The position numbers and the translations under genes are program-made. The notes beneath the pieces are model-generated. The model did no database searches, was not told the origin of the DNA, and worked only from the letters and a program-made list of their open reading frames with translations. Shown here piece after piece: positions 33,877 through 45,860 of a stretch of 64,000 bases of DNA (position 1 is the first letter of the stretch; every line of letters starts with the position of its first letter). The stretch spans positions 40,266,659 to 40,330,658 of the forward strand of contig CM049313.1 of the NCBI GenBank assembly GCA_026874595.1, written 5' to 3'. Source of the stretch: Sipunculus nudus (lineage: Eukaryota; Annelida; Sipuncula; Golfingiida; Sipunculidae).

Positions 33877-33966
33877 TATTGCAACAGACTTGCCTAAGTC
33901 GGGTTTCGAGGCCTATCTCCAATTAGGGGCTTAAGTCATTTACATTCTTATTGCAACAGGGCCCTG
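33877..33966. repeat. Candidate ISL2EU right terminus
   Basis: TTATTGCAACAG occurs at 33,877-33,888 and again at 33,949-33,960, the latter running into CAGGGCCCTG (33,957-33,966). The preceding 'cttaagtcatttacattctt' has a near-copy, inverted, at 51,316-51,348, showing it is a dispersed element end. Confidence 0.6.
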
Positions 33967-34215
33967 ATATACCTGAGATGTCATTAAAATATAACCAAAC
34001 TGGGTGGGAGACATACCTTTGGTGCTCCAAATATGTCATGATTTTTCCAAGTATTTGTGTTATCTGGCCCTATCTAGCCTAAGAAAACTTATCAATATTC
34101 TTCTTTAAGTTGGCTGAAGTGCTCTTTACATGTTATGTCACAGTTACCTGACAGCTGGGAACAGAAGAGGCCACAGTCTGCCATATGTATAATGACCTGG
34201 ATGCCTCGTCCACAA

Positions 34216-34787
34216 TTGACCTATCCATGAACTATATGCGACCTTAATCGCATATTCATTCAATGAATAATCATTAGCATGGGACTAACGAGCACCAATA
34301 AGGTGACCTTACACAATGTAAAGCGTCAATCATCTGACAAAATAAAAATTTTGCATTATTTGACAGAGCTCTGTCAAACAGAACACGTGTAGTCTGTAAA
34401 TACCACCAGTACCTATGTCGGCATGTTTTCCGTGATATTTTTTTATACAAAGAAGACCGTATAAAAAGTTCTAGGCTATAGGTTGCGGGAGCCATTTCTC
34501 CGAGTGAATAATAATGTCTTACCTGGCACGTAATTCGTATGAGACAAAATAATCCAATATATTGCAAGACAGTTCATATATGACCATTATATAGTAAACA
34601 ATGGTCAGGTGATACCAGACGCCAATCTATACGAAGTCAAGTGTCATCGACATTTGTGACGTCATTTTGTTGTAAGAAGCTCTCGCTACCATGGGCATGG
34701 AAGACCTTCTGTGTAGGAGCGTTTTTGAGGCTCATTATAATAATAAGTTAAAAGGGTGGAGCATTTAGGCAGTGGTGGATAGGTCAA
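34216..34787. mobile_element. MITE copy 1 of a head-to-tail pair
   Basis: 572 bases bounded by perfect 12-bp inverted repeats TTGACCTATCCA and TGGATAGGTCAA. No coding capacity. Contains TGACGTCA. About 85-90% like copy 2 by eye. Confidence 0.85.
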
Positions 34788-35335
34788 TTGACCTATCCAT
34801 GAACTTTTAAAGTGACCTTAATCGTAAATTCATTCAATGAATAATCATCAGCATTGGACTAAGGAGCAACCAATCAGGTTGCCTTAAACATTGTAAAGCG
34901 TCAATCATCTGACAAACGGAACACGTGTAGTCTGAACCAGTAGGCAGTACCAAGGTCGGCATGTTATCCGTGATATTTTTTTATACAAAGGAGACAGTAT
35001 AAAACATTCTAGGCTATAGGATGCAGGAGCCATTCCTCTTGACTATACAGAGTAAATAATAATGTCTTACCTGGCATGTAATTCGTATGGGACAAATAAT
35101 CCAAAATATTGCAAAAAAAAATCATAACGACTGCGATATGAGGACAGCGATACCAGTTGATGACGTCAGTCAATACGACGTCATGTGACATCGACCTTTG
35201 TGACGTCATTCTTATATAATAAGCAGCTCTGGCTACCACGGGCATGGAAGACCTTCTGTGTAGAAGCGTTTTGGGGGATCATTGTAATATTTAGGTTAAA
35301 AGGGCGGAGCATTTGGGCTGTGGTGGATAGGTCAA
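34788..35335. mobile_element. MITE copy 2 of a head-to-tail pair
   Basis: 548 bases with the same inverted repeats, starting at the base after copy 1. The junction is therefore one long palindrome. Contains several GACGTCA sites (35,160-35,215). A short CRE-containing hairpin follows at about 35,342-35,382. Superfamily not assigned. Confidence 0.85.
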
Positions 35336-35382
35336 TTATCAATGACGTATAGATAGAAAAGCTTTTTTATCTACGTCATTGC

Positions 35383-36084
35383 CAATTATCCTGACTGATA
35401 GTCAAAGTATTCTTAGCCCCGTTGTAATGGACCTTCACTCAGTGCGTGGTGACAGGAATTTTAAACCTGAAAAGGCATCAAAATACATATTCTAAATAAA
35501 TGTTAAACAAACAATATGACAGTTGTGTTGTTATCCATAAAATGAAATAAAATTATATGCATGTATATAAATAAAATATCCAAACATGGGATATTATATT
35601 ATCATAATGAATAGTATTCATATAAAATTATTACATATAATGTTTATTTCATGTGTTGGAAACAAATTTTACATAGACAACAATTGTTTTTTTTATATAT
35701 AAGTTAACTAATTTCATGAATGATACTGAACAATTGAATCAGGAAAAGGGAAACTGCTGCCACCGAGTACTCTCAAACACTGAGAATAAATGTCGGCGTA
35801 TATTGAAATACTGTTTTCTGATCCGAATTAGCTTTGCAATTGAAAGTTTGTCTAATCAAAGGGCACATATTCCGTAACAGTTCAACTTTCTCACCTGCCA
35901 CCATAGGGTTTCCCTCCACCAAGCTGTTCCTGGGTCAAACCTGCTCAAATACAGAGCAGCACCTTATCTTAATGGTCATAAAAACACGTGTGGTTCGATA
36001 ATGTTTACTTCGCCATCTTGTCTCCAGGTCCGCACTGAATGAACCGTTTCAGAGCATCCAGTGCTCTCCGCCTCCGTATTCAGA
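35383..36084. other. AT-rich intergenic sequence
   Basis: Several AATAAA-type signals but no gene, RNA or repeat that I can recognise. Confidence 0.4.
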
Positions 36085-36089
36085 GCTGG

Positions 36090-36176
36090 CAGGGGCGGAT
36101 CCAGGATTTTGCAAGTGTGGGGGGGGGGGGGGGGGGGGGGGCTAGTAGATATTGGCGCAGGCACTTGCCATTTATC

Positions 36177-36217
<41 letters not shown>

Positions 36218-38432
36218 GTATCAGTTCGAAAGGTTACAATGGATGAATCGTTGGATACTTTATTTGAATTTATTACCTATAAAAGACTATTAGTCGTTTA
36301 AATAACAAAAGACTGCCCTTTTTCTAAACTTAAACTTCAGAATAATGATTTAAAAAAAAAATCAACTGTAATTGATGGATGAGAGGAAGAGGTATTAGAT
36401 GGCCAGTACTACATTCAATCTCTTGTAAACATGAAGTCGTAGTTTCAACCTGACATTAAATAATTTGCAGACTGGAAACTAACAAAACATGACTCTACGG
36501 ATATAGATATCAAAATATACCTTTTGCATTTTACCACTTCATGTACGAGCTGACAATTTGTAGATTGTGAAATTGTTATAAATGGGTACAGATGTGCAAC
36601 TTATAATATTTTTTCGAGACATAGTTTACAACTGGAAACGTAAATACAGACTTTAAAGTCAGACAATTCATATTATGTGTATTTTTTATTTTGTGAATTT
36701 ACAGTTTATAGCGCGAGCATTATATTAATTCAAGAGAAAAGTGAAAGGGTCACTAACTCACTTTTGCAGAACCGGTCTGCTCGCCCCCATCGGAAATGTT
36801 ATATTCAATAAAAGGTTCCCGTAAACAAAACAAAAAAAAATAAAAACTTTTTATCGCCTTTTTTTCCAACAGTAAAGCATCTTTTAAATAAAAAAAATAT
36901 TATTGTGATCCAGGTGAAATGTTTGTTTTCTGGCTCTCCTCATAAGTCCGTCTGTAACTGTTGAGTACAGCTGCTAACAGGCGAATCAACCAACGTCGAT
37001 AATTACTTGCTAAACCTTGCTTCGCAGATGTATATTTAACTCAGCAAATAAAGACTTCCCTGGAGCAAGCAGTTAGAATGGGGAATTCATAGCAAAAGAA
37101 TGATCTGGACATTATTCTTTTTCTATCAACCGATTTATAATTAAAATAAGAATTGGGTATATTAATAATCTCTTTTTAAGGTATCGTGTAGAGATGAAAA
37201 TGAGATGTGAGCACAAGTGCCCAACGATCGATGTAAACATTTCATTTATTATTTAATCACAAATAACTGATCAATCATAAAATAAAGACACAACTACATA
37301 TAACAATTTAAGTGCATTAAACATAATTAAAAAAGCATGATTGAATATTATTCTCTAACTACATTTAAGATATTACTCACCAGCGTTTATTTTGGATAAC
37401 TGGTATAGCTTTAATTACATTTCAATGTGTGCAGTAGCTTCATTAGCCCATAACTTGCTTTTATACATTCAAACGTCATATATATACGTCTGCATTTCTT
37501 TCGTTCGCATATTTATGCATTATCATTTACATATTTGGTAATTTACACATTTGTAATCGATAATAAATCTTCCATAAAACTATGCTGAAGATATTAAACA
37601 TTGTCAGTTTACTAAAGTTCCTTGTACCGTTTTGTACATTTTTTCTTTTGAAGAGCGACAAGGACAAATAATTTCATAACAGATTTCTGATTGAGAATTC
37701 CAACTGATATACACAGCCAAAATCCCAGTCCCCCACACGTGATATTTATGATGTGGCAGTAACTTTTCATTGCCTATCATAAAAATCAAATGCTATGATG
37801 TATGTACATGTATATTCAGACACTGTTTATTATTTTTCATTTGAACGATAATATATATATTGTTTTGTTTAACAGAATAAATGATTTATATTTTATAATA
37901 AAGAGTGATGAAAAAGGCTTGCTTTTTATTTAATCGCTTAATCATGTTCACAAGCAAGATGTCCTAGCCCAAGGACAGCTGGAACATTGCATGAGAAATG
38001 TTTGAGGGAGCCACGGTTGATAGATCATGTAGAACGTATATAACCAATGTTGGAAAATGCCCAACTAATTATTTGAAAATACAATAAGGACCTAGGGCCA
38101 CAATGTTCCTTGGCCATATATTTATAACTATATATATAATTTAGGAAAGTGTGGCATAAGTGACGGTGCGGGACGGACGGACGGATTGAAGGACAGAGGG
38201 ACGAAAGGACAGAGGGACTGACAGACGCGGACCTTTTTAGCAGTTCTCTCTCCTAATGGGGTAAAAAAAACCTGATCCTGGTGTAGATATGCGTCTCCTA
38301 ACGATTCCTTGGGTTTTCAACTTTTGTTTTTCAGTTTAAGGGTGATATTTTATGACGGCACCTGAAAATAATGGGGGGGGGGGAGCTTCAGCCCCTTCAG
38401 CCCCCAAAGCTCCCCCTCTGGATCCGCCACTG
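36090..38432. mobile_element. Non-autonomous hAT-type element, 2.34 kb
   Basis: Terminal inverted repeats CAGGGGCGGATCCAG (left) and, on the minus strand, CAGTGGCGGATCCAG (right). A 5-bp target duplication GCTGG lies at 36,085-36,089 and 38,433-38,437. The interior is AT-rich with poly-G (36,118-36,140), (TTA)n (36,178-36,214) and a degenerate GGAC-rich run (38,165-38,225). No transposase. The TIR and 5-bp duplication fit hAT groups with short target duplications. Confidence 0.75.
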
Positions 38433-39157
38433 GCTGGATACTCCGTCTAGAGATAAAAAAACATTTAAACAAAATGCTCATCAAGGGACAAGTGCATAAG
38501 CCACGGCTGTTTATCACGTTTCTGTACGCAGAAGCTTACCATGATCCCTTACACACGCTGACTGAAGTCAGGTTTTTATGTCTGAACTTTGCCCAAGCAG
38601 CCCTACACTGTTATATTTGGGTCGTGCATGTAACGTGATCAACAGCATCCTGACGTACTTCAACCTTTCACCGTTTATCTCAAGGTTATATTACATACTA
38701 CATTTTTCTACCGACACAATTGCATTTGCCAGTCACAGAGCTCTCCTGTGTATATTGTAAGCAAAGAAGAAAATCCTTTATACGGTAGGAAGTATTTACA
38801 TTGAACTATTTTTATACCGAAACGCTGTGATGTTCATTACTATCAGTCATCAAAGGGGCTCTGAATGTAATGCAGAAATGCGATTCCACTCATACATACT
38901 TTGATATATACAGGGGCGTCAAAAAAGGGGGGTGGGTATATATCCCCCATCTTTTAGCAAGGGGGATGGTTGATGTAATCATCCCCCCCCCCCCACTATT
39001 GAGAGAATAATATTTATATATTTCAAATGAAAATAAATAGAACTATAAAGTTTGATTCCATTTATGAGTTTACTATGAAATATTCATATCTAAATGGTTT
39101 AGAATGAACTAATACCTTATTTTTTAAAACCTTATACTTAATTGATATACATTTGAT

Positions 39158-39388
39158 ATGTGTCACACAGACAATAAAAGGTATATATATATAGAGAGAG
39201 AGAGAGAAGAGAGGATATCTGTAAGAGAAGCACTGAAAAAGAGCGCTTCAGGAGGCCAAGGATTTCTGCGTTGCAGTTGTGCAAGTTCTGGGTCAAAGAA
39301 GTGTAGTTCCAGGAGGTGTCAGTGTTTCAAGGCCAATCTGAAGTGTAACAGTCGCTGCCACAACAGTCTGTCATGCAGTAATAAGTAG
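39158..39388 (+). pseudogene. CXC (Tesmin/TSO1-like) domain C-terminal fragment
   Basis: The last ~45 residues read FLRCSCASSGSKKC, RRCQCFK, KCNSRCHN: a CXC zinc-binding motif (CxC...KxC...CxC...C). The upstream part is microsatellite (Ile-Tyr, then Arg-Glu repeats), so coding begins at best near 39,240. CXC tails of this type occur at the C-terminus of integrase-like proteins in many invertebrate transposon genes. A stop, then AATAAA about 80 bases later, suggests a captured 3'-terminal exon. It is unlikely to function alone. Confidence 0.6.
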
Positions 39389-39531
39389 AAAGCGGTTATA
39401 TATTGCACTTCAAAGTGCTCCTGCATTAAAGCTTTGTTTTAAAAAAATATTCTGTGTTAAAAGAGCGAAAAATAAAATAAACTGATTTTCAACCGACCAT
39501 GGGTGTTCTCATTCAGCAAGAAATAGCATTC

Positions 39532-39690
39532 AGGCATTACGTGAAATGACTGGGCCCAAATTTCAGTCATTACGTGTAATGCCTGGAAATTTGAGTCATT
39601 TCATGAAATGCCTGAGTGAAACAGTCATTTCACGAAATGCCTAAAAATTTCAGTCATTTCACGAAATGCCTGGTTTCACAAATTGCCTGT
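39532..39690. repeat. Cluster of six near-palindromic 20-mers
   Basis: Variants of AGTCATTTCACGAAATGCCTG recur at about 39,532, 39,565, 39,593, 39,622, 39,651 and (half) 39,673, at 22-33 base spacing. Each is nearly self-complementary around CATTTCRYGAAATG. Such clusters are typical protein-binding arrays. Confidence 0.8.
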
Positions 39691-39827
39691 AACATATATA
39701 TATAACATGTCTGTTTTATCCTAATTTTAACTACCCTCCACACCAGTCATCCCCCCCCCCACCACTGCGAGTCAACCCCCACCCTGCGAGTCATCCCCCC
39801 CACTCTTGAAGATAAATTGACGCCACT

Positions 39828-39836
<9 letters not shown>

Positions 39837-39863
<27 letters not shown>

Positions 39864-40354
39864 TATTGTCTGCCTTATATATATATAAGGCTCCACTTAT
39901 TATATATCTCATATGGTATCGGTGTTTATGACAGCTAATTTTCAAGTCAATTTTACGGGGTGAATGGTCACGTGTCGGGTTGTGTCTGAGGAGCCGGTAT
40001 GCATGGACCAATCTGGTTGTGGCAAAAGTTTCTCTCTCACACAAATCTCGTCTTAGGAAAGATACATCATTTCTAAATATCCAATATTATCTAGGTAGGG
40101 ATACACCAATGTTATCTAGGTAGGGATACACCAAAAGGTGTCAGTTTATTTCTTCTGACCTAATCTCGGAAAAACTGCAAGTATCAGTTTATCATACAGC
40201 AGGCAGCCGTAACTGCAATGCTTACTGGCTTACCAGTCTGATCCTGGCGAAGAAATAAATATAATGGGTTCTGTAGTTCCCGTCCGCTTGAAGTCTGTAT
40301 TTCTCGTCAAAGGCTCTTTATTGTTATATTTGTAAAATTTAACCTTTTTCAGAA
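39837..40354. other. Upstream region of SULT 2
   Basis: A (TA)n tract, then GC-balanced sequence with CACGTG-like and CCAAT elements around 39,970-40,010. A two-copy tandem repeat (unit 'tatctaggtagggatacacc' plus a few bases) lies at about 40,086-40,135. A strong acceptor 'acctttttcag' ends three bases before the SULT 2 ATG, implying an upstream non-coding exon in this stretch. Confidence 0.4.
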
Positions 40355-41410
40355 ATGACAGATGCCACATACTCAATCCTCGGAGAGCACTGGATAGACG
40401 GTGTCCGTCACCTTCCTCCCGTGACCCCCGAGGTGTTACAAAAGCTGGAGACTTTCCCGGTCCATCCAGATGATATCTATATCTGCAGCTACCCTAAAGC
40501 AGGTTAGTATGGATCATGACTGCCACTTAATTGACTTAGCTGATAAGCGCTTTATATGAATGATGTCTGTTTAACCTCGAAAATGGCCTGATTTATCAGA
40601 TTGGAAGTAAATATTTTTTATTGTATTATTTGCCCCTTAATAGGGACCGAGTTTCATCATCACCGCGTTATCCTTCTTATCAGGATTAACTTTAGGTATA
40701 TTTTACAGGGAGCGTGTGGATGAGGACCATTATCGAAGGTATCCTTAATTGGATGGGAAAAAGACCCGAATAAACCCTACTTAAACCACCTGCGACTCAT
40801 AGAACTATTTTACGGGGAGGCAATCAAACTTCCACATCCAGATATTTTTAAATGCCACCTACCATATCATCAGCTTCCCAAAGGTGTACGAGAAGGGAAT
40901 GCGAAGGTTGTTCATATAGCAAGAAACCCAAAGGATCTCGCCGTTTCCTACTTTCACTTCCATAAGATAAATAAACTGTTTGGTCCTTGGGATGGACCCT
41001 GGGATGTGTTCTTTGCAAATTTTATCGAAGGGACCGTTGCGTATGGTGGATACTGCGACCATTTCCGCAGTTTTTGGAGTGTCAAAGATAAGCAAAATAT
41101 TTTCTTCATTGAGTACGAAAACCTGAAAGAAAATCCAAGCTATTGGATAAGCAAGTTAGCTGATTTCCTTGAATGGCCGCTTAATAGCGCAAGATTAGCA
41201 AAGATTGTGGAAGACACAGAGTTCAACCAAATGAAGAAGAGGATGAACAGTTCCATATCGTCAGTCTCAGTTTACAAAGGGAACGCCTCTTTCATGAGGA
41301 AAGGCCAGGATGGCGATTGGCGAAATTACTTCACGGAGGATCAACAAGAGCGGATTGAAAACAAGTACCGGGACTTTTGTGACGAGATTGGACGGCCTTT
41401 TCATGTCTGA
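40355..41410 (+). pseudogene. Cytosolic sulfotransferase paralog 2, one frameshift
   Basis: Same function class and structure as SULT 1. Exon 1 is 40,355-40,502 (148 bases, as in SULT 1) and exon 2 is 40,709-41,410, with a 206-base intron (acceptor tattttacag) in phase 1 within YPKAG|SVWM. Relative to SULT 1 there are four extra bases at about 40,744-40,750 (CTTAATT against TTA). This shifts the frame and brings TAA at 40,771. Downstream the second frame is fully open, with FKCHLPY, RNPKDLAVSYFHF and RKGQDGDWRNYFT. One lesion in an otherwise conserved gene means a recent pseudogene, a polymorphism or an assembly error. AATAAA at 41,703-41,708 may be its poly-A signal. Confidence 0.9.
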
Positions 41411-42437
41411 TAAGTTAACTACATCTATATCGGGGTTTGGCCCAAATACTTTTAAAATGATCGATTACAAATACAATTTCTTTAAAAAATAATCGATTAC
41501 AATTACAACAACTTTTGTGTTTTCAAAAGATATGTAGGAAATGACCTGACTTTACTTTAAGAAAAAAAACTTGTTCCTTTTTTTCGGAACTTTGAATATG
41601 GGGTCTATGAAACTTCTCCCCGAGATAATTTCCTTATAAATCTTGTTGCGGAACCTAATACAGACAGATCACATATGCGTGATGAACAAATTTTGTCAAG
41701 GAAATAAATAAAATCAGATTCTGTAACACTAGGCAGCGTGATATGTCTAGGGGAATGAATGAAGAAGTCAGTGGTTTTTTTGTCAACAAATAACTATAAT
41801 TTATTCTTAAAACAACCCTAACATTACAGTAAACTTAATCAATACAATTACACAGTAAAATAACAGTATAACATCAAATCAATATAATCACACAGCCTAA
41901 TAAACAAAGTGCTCAGTACCTTGATACCACCACCGCCACACCGACGAGTTCTTTAAAATGTACACTTTTCGAGAATAACAGTCCCATGTAAAGCTCTTGA
42001 AACAATTCAGAAAGTAAACTGAAGTCCAAACAAGACCCGTCGTAAAATCCAGGAGAAAGTCTGAAGAAAATCTATAATTGCTGCACTCATCGGATAAGGT
42101 CCCACAAACTGACACGCACGCTTCTGCGTCCGCTGGAATCTTCTCTGCTCTCTTTTATGTACGCTTTTAAACTTCAAATGTAAAACAAGAGTCTGGGGTC
42201 ATTATGGCCGCAATCTTGGATTTCACTCTGTGCGGTCATCTGTTCATTTGTAACAACCAATATACCTTAATTCGTTGAAGGACACTTACGGTCAGCCCTG
42301 GGGATATAGGAGGCCTTCTTAGCTCCTCGACTCAGTTTAAACTTTCATAAGGGATATATGATCCACACTAGAAAAGAAAATGGAACAGGAAAGTAGAAAA
42401 GAGGAAAGAAAAAAGGTATATATGTATACACACACAC

Positions 42438-42485
<48 letters not shown>

Positions 42486-43062
42486 TGTCTATGAGTACGG
42501 CAGGTGAACAAAATGTAAACATTAAAGAAAAACTAATGTAGTTGTTTGACACCTTTTTTAAAACTAGCCGTGTGAATGTTCTACACACTATCTTAAGGGT
42601 AAGGGTGCTCGGCCTCCCTCCTGAGGTGTGAATGGAGTCTTGTGGCTGTTCCCAGTGTTGATCAGTTGACATGAATCATGGCATTGCTTGTAAGGCCTAT
42701 TGTTACAGTAGTGTCCATGCTGGCTGAATTTAGGGCTCGGTGGATAAGTGAATAGGATGGTCCATGCAGGTACCAGGTGTCTGAATGTAGTGATTACTGA
42801 TCCAGTATAAGCCAAGGAGTGTTCCAAGTCTCCAGTTGTGTAGTATTCGTATTAAAGGTGAAATGATGTATGTACACAATCTAAAATAGTTGAGTCCTGT
42901 GTTTAACCTTTGCAGTGGGTAAGCAATCCATTATATCTGTGAAACTCATGGAACAGTTTGTCTGCATAAAAAACGAGATTAAACTGAGATAATTTATACG
43001 CAACCCACTACCTTCACACAACTGGTCTTTAAAAAGGTGTCAAACATCAACATTACTTTTTT
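41411..43062. other. Intergenic sequence with microsatellite
   Basis: Contains (TA)n at about 42,434-42,483. Short open frames (e.g. minus 42,115-41,897) show no domain features. Nothing recognised. Confidence 0.35.
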
Positions 43063-44440
43063 TTGGCTCAGCTGACTGTAAGTCATCTGACCTTTAGCAA
43101 TCACTTTTTATCCAGTCGTCCGTCCGGTCGTCCGACCGTCCGGTCGTCTGTCCGTTAACTAGGCACAAATCTTAACTGCTGGACCTGGAATCTTCTTACT
43201 TAATATCCAGAGAGGCCCATAAAAAATCTCCTAGGAAACTTAAATTTAGGTCTCTGTTACCCATAACCCCTGAACTATGGGGCTTCGAAGTAACCCCCCC
43301 CCCCACACACCCTGAGAATAATGTCCAGTAAATTTGATACAAAGGCTCAAGTATCTGAACTAATGCATTGATCACCATGATTCTTTGTATGCATATTGAT
43401 CATTGAGTGTTTTTTATCAGTTCCTGCAGACTGGTTGCGCCACCTGGATTTTTTTTTCGAATTTTTAAGCATTTTTTGCTATATTATTGAAACCGTAAAG
43501 ATGCGGTCGTCTGTAAACAGGACACAAATCATAACTACTGAACCTAGAAACGTGTAACTTGACATCCAGGGAGGTCCATGAAAAGACTTCTTGGAAACCT
43601 GAAATTAGGTCTCTATTACCCATATCATCTAAGCTATGGGGCTCAGAAGTACACCTAGAATAATTGTTGGCTTGATACAAAAGCTCCAGTATATCTGAAC
43701 AACTAATACATTGATCATCATGATTCTTTGCATACATAAAGATCAAGGAGCGTTTCATCAGTTCCTGCACACTGGTTGTGCCACTTCAATTTTTTAAAAT
43801 TATTTTAACACATTTTTTTCTCTTTTTGAGACGTTTTATGATGTGCTCATCCATTAACAGTGCACAAGTCGTAACAATTGGTCTTAGAATCTTCTTATTT
43901 GACCCCCCAGAATAAGGGAAAATATGATACCAAAACAGGGCACAAATCATAACCTTTTGACCTTTAATCTTCTATATTGACATCCAGGGAGGTCCATTAA
44001 AAGTCTTCTTGGAAACCTAAAATTAGGTCTCTGTTACCCATATTCTTCAAGCTGTAGGGCTTATAAGCACCCCCAAGAATTGAAAAAGCAGGGGACAAAT
44101 CATAACCTTTGGACCTAGAATCTTCTTGCTTGACATCCTGAGAGTTCCTCAAATGTTCTCCTCAGAAACCTGAAATTAGGTCACTGGGAGCTATATTATC
44201 TGAGTTACAGGCCATTTCTCAGCACCCCAGAAATAATGCAAAATACACACAAATTGCCAGATTCCTCAGGACAACTGGATGGATTGTTATCAAATTAGGT
44301 GTGCTTATGGGCCTTGATGCACTTCAGCTTATATGCATGAACTATGATGCTACCTACATTATCTTAATTAGTTGCCTGTGCAAGGACATATAGTCAACAT
44401 GCCTGTCGGCTGAGTATCATGACCCATAGGTCACTTGTTA
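43063..44440. mobile_element. Helentron-like element, copy 2
   Basis: Starts GGCTCAGCTGA after a T run (about 43,066) and ends with TGACCCATAGGTCA (44,420-44,433) and CACTTGTT. A CGTCC-rich stretch at 43,110-43,160 is followed by diverged repeat units with 'aggtctctgttaccca' anchors at about 43,247, 43,606 and 44,026, related to the 340-bp repeat of copy 1. The GGTGGCGCCACC sites are decayed (GGTTGCGCCACC at 43,433). Older than copy 1. Confidence 0.65.
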
Positions 44441-45349
44441 AGTAAGAGACTAGCACGGCAATACAAAATTAAAATTATGAATATTATTTAAAAGGTGCAC
44501 ATTTTAATGATATATTGGCCACCATCTTGGATTTTATAAAGTGCTTTGATTTTAATTTTTTTTATAGTACTATCATTGTACTATTGTACTTTTTTGAAGG
44601 GCACCTTTGTGAACCCTGAACAGTGCTTGGGATGCCATATTGCGTACCATTTTCTGTCTAACTGATATATTCCCCAGCTCTTTCATGGATCAGCAATACC
44701 AACATAAGCTTCATAACGGACCTTATGACGTGCCAGGGTAATATACATACTGCATAATGACACAATTGGCTTTGCTGGTAACTCTCCTGTGTATATAAAA
44801 GACATAAAATCTACATAAAAATCATTAATATGAGTACATCATGTAAATTATCAAACACATGCAAGATATTTTAAACGATCACCTATCAGAGCTTCCCTCG
44901 TTAATAGCTTAATCACTAAAAGCCTGACGGAAGTATAGAAAGTCTTCAAGGATTTTTTTTAAAGTGGCCAGTGAAGTCTGCAGGCTAACGAACTTGCATG
45001 ATTCCAGAGTCTGGTTGTATATAAAAACTTTGATAACTTAATGTTTCCTGCCAGTTTTCAGTGCAGTTTAATTTAAATTAAACTGTCAAGAGCCCTACAT
45101 CGCAAAGAATAGCTGGTGTGTCGGACTTGAAGCATATCTATAATATAGGACGGGGCCATATTAAGTGCTTTATATACATACACACAAGTTTATTTTTTAT
45201 TAAATTTTATAGGACGGTGCCATGTTATTATATGCTTTATATACAAAAACAAGTTTTAAATTTTATCCTGAAGGACACAGGAAGCAAAGAAGACTGAATA
45301 AAGCTACAGTCTCACTGAAGCAGGCATTACTACGGATAGGCAAGGATTT
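44441..45349. other. AT-rich intergenic sequence
   Basis: A direct repeat of 'tatagga(c)ggtgcc/ggggcc' and 'tatgctttatatac' type phrases at about 45,145-45,250. No gene seen. Confidence 0.4.
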
Positions 45350-45860
45350 TTTTTTTTGGCAGAAATAATTCCCGGCAGAGCCCCGGATAATCTCGGCAGA
45401 GCTACGTCTCACCACGGTCCGCCAAGGATGCGCTACGGATTCCAGTTTTTGTTTGCCGCGCTAGTCCGCGGTGATTCGAAGCTGCGACGGGCCATTGCCG
45501 TGGAAGTCCTGGGCTCTGCCATATTGGTCCATCGCTCTGCAGGGGCAGTTTTCATTGTCCCGGACCTCCAAGGACTGTCACGGCAGTGCCCCCGACTTCC
45601 ACGGCAGTGGCACGGACACTCACGGCAAAGCCCTATCAGAACTACGGATGAGCCCCGGATCACCCCGGATTACATTCCGCCCCGGATCACCACGAATCAC
45701 CCCGGCAGTTTTTGACATCCAAAAACTGCCGGCTCGCCCTCCCGGACCGTTCCGGACCATTCCGGACAATTCCGGACCATCCCGGCATTGCTACGGCTTA
45801 CACCCCGGATCACTCTGGACCTATCCGTGGCACTGCCGTAGCTCTGCCGGGTCCTCTGTT
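45350..45860. repeat. CGG-rich degenerate repeat island
   Basis: About 500 bases of GC- and CpG-rich sequence in an AT-rich setting, built from motifs CCCCGGATCAC, CACGGCAGTG and CCGGACCATT on both strands. It contains a perfect 13-bp hairpin: CCGGCAGTTTTTG at 45,702-45,714, inverted at 45,720-45,732, with a 5-base loop. Overlapping frames on both strands are open because stop codons are rare in it; they are not taken as genes. Confidence 0.7.

Larger units (their letters stand above)
11366..33966. mobile_element. ISL2EU-like DNA transposon, split by nested insertions
   Basis: Two converging genes define it: a DDE_Tnp_4-type transposase (plus, 11.37-12.35 kb) and a five-exon SAP-SWIM-YqaJ nuclease gene (minus, 33.72-12.88 kb). 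As I recall the repeat literature, the ISL2EU group pairs a Harbinger-related transposase with a YqaJ-like nuclease. The right end is probably at 33,957-33,966 (CAGGGCCCTG), preceded by TTATTGCAACAG, which also occurs at 33,877. The same terminal sequence recurs at about 51,316-51,348. No left end was found; the 47-bp minisatellite abuts the transposase. The BEL insertion occupies 15,236-31,194. Confidence 0.7.
38911..39828. mobile_element. Non-autonomous hAT-type element, 918 bp, carrying a CXC fragment
   Basis: Ends are CAGGGGCGTCAA and, inverted, CAGTGGCGTCAA. A perfect 8-bp target duplication GATATATA lies at 38,903-38,910 and 39,829-39,836. The interior holds a CXC-domain coding fragment (39,158-39,388), an AATAAA signal near 39,470 and a palindrome cluster (39,532-39,690). 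Confidence 0.85.

Noticed and set aside
36039-36293. Gly-rich frames through the poly-G and TTA repeats
   Set aside because: Produced by homopolymer and trinucleotide tracts within a non-autonomous hAT element.
40503-40773. Alternative acceptor that would bypass the SULT 2 frameshift
   Set aside because: No pyrimidine-tract AG downstream of the shift would keep the PAPS loop in frame.
41897-42115. 72-codon minus-strand frame
   Set aside because: No motif, no supporting splice signals; not distinguishable from chance.
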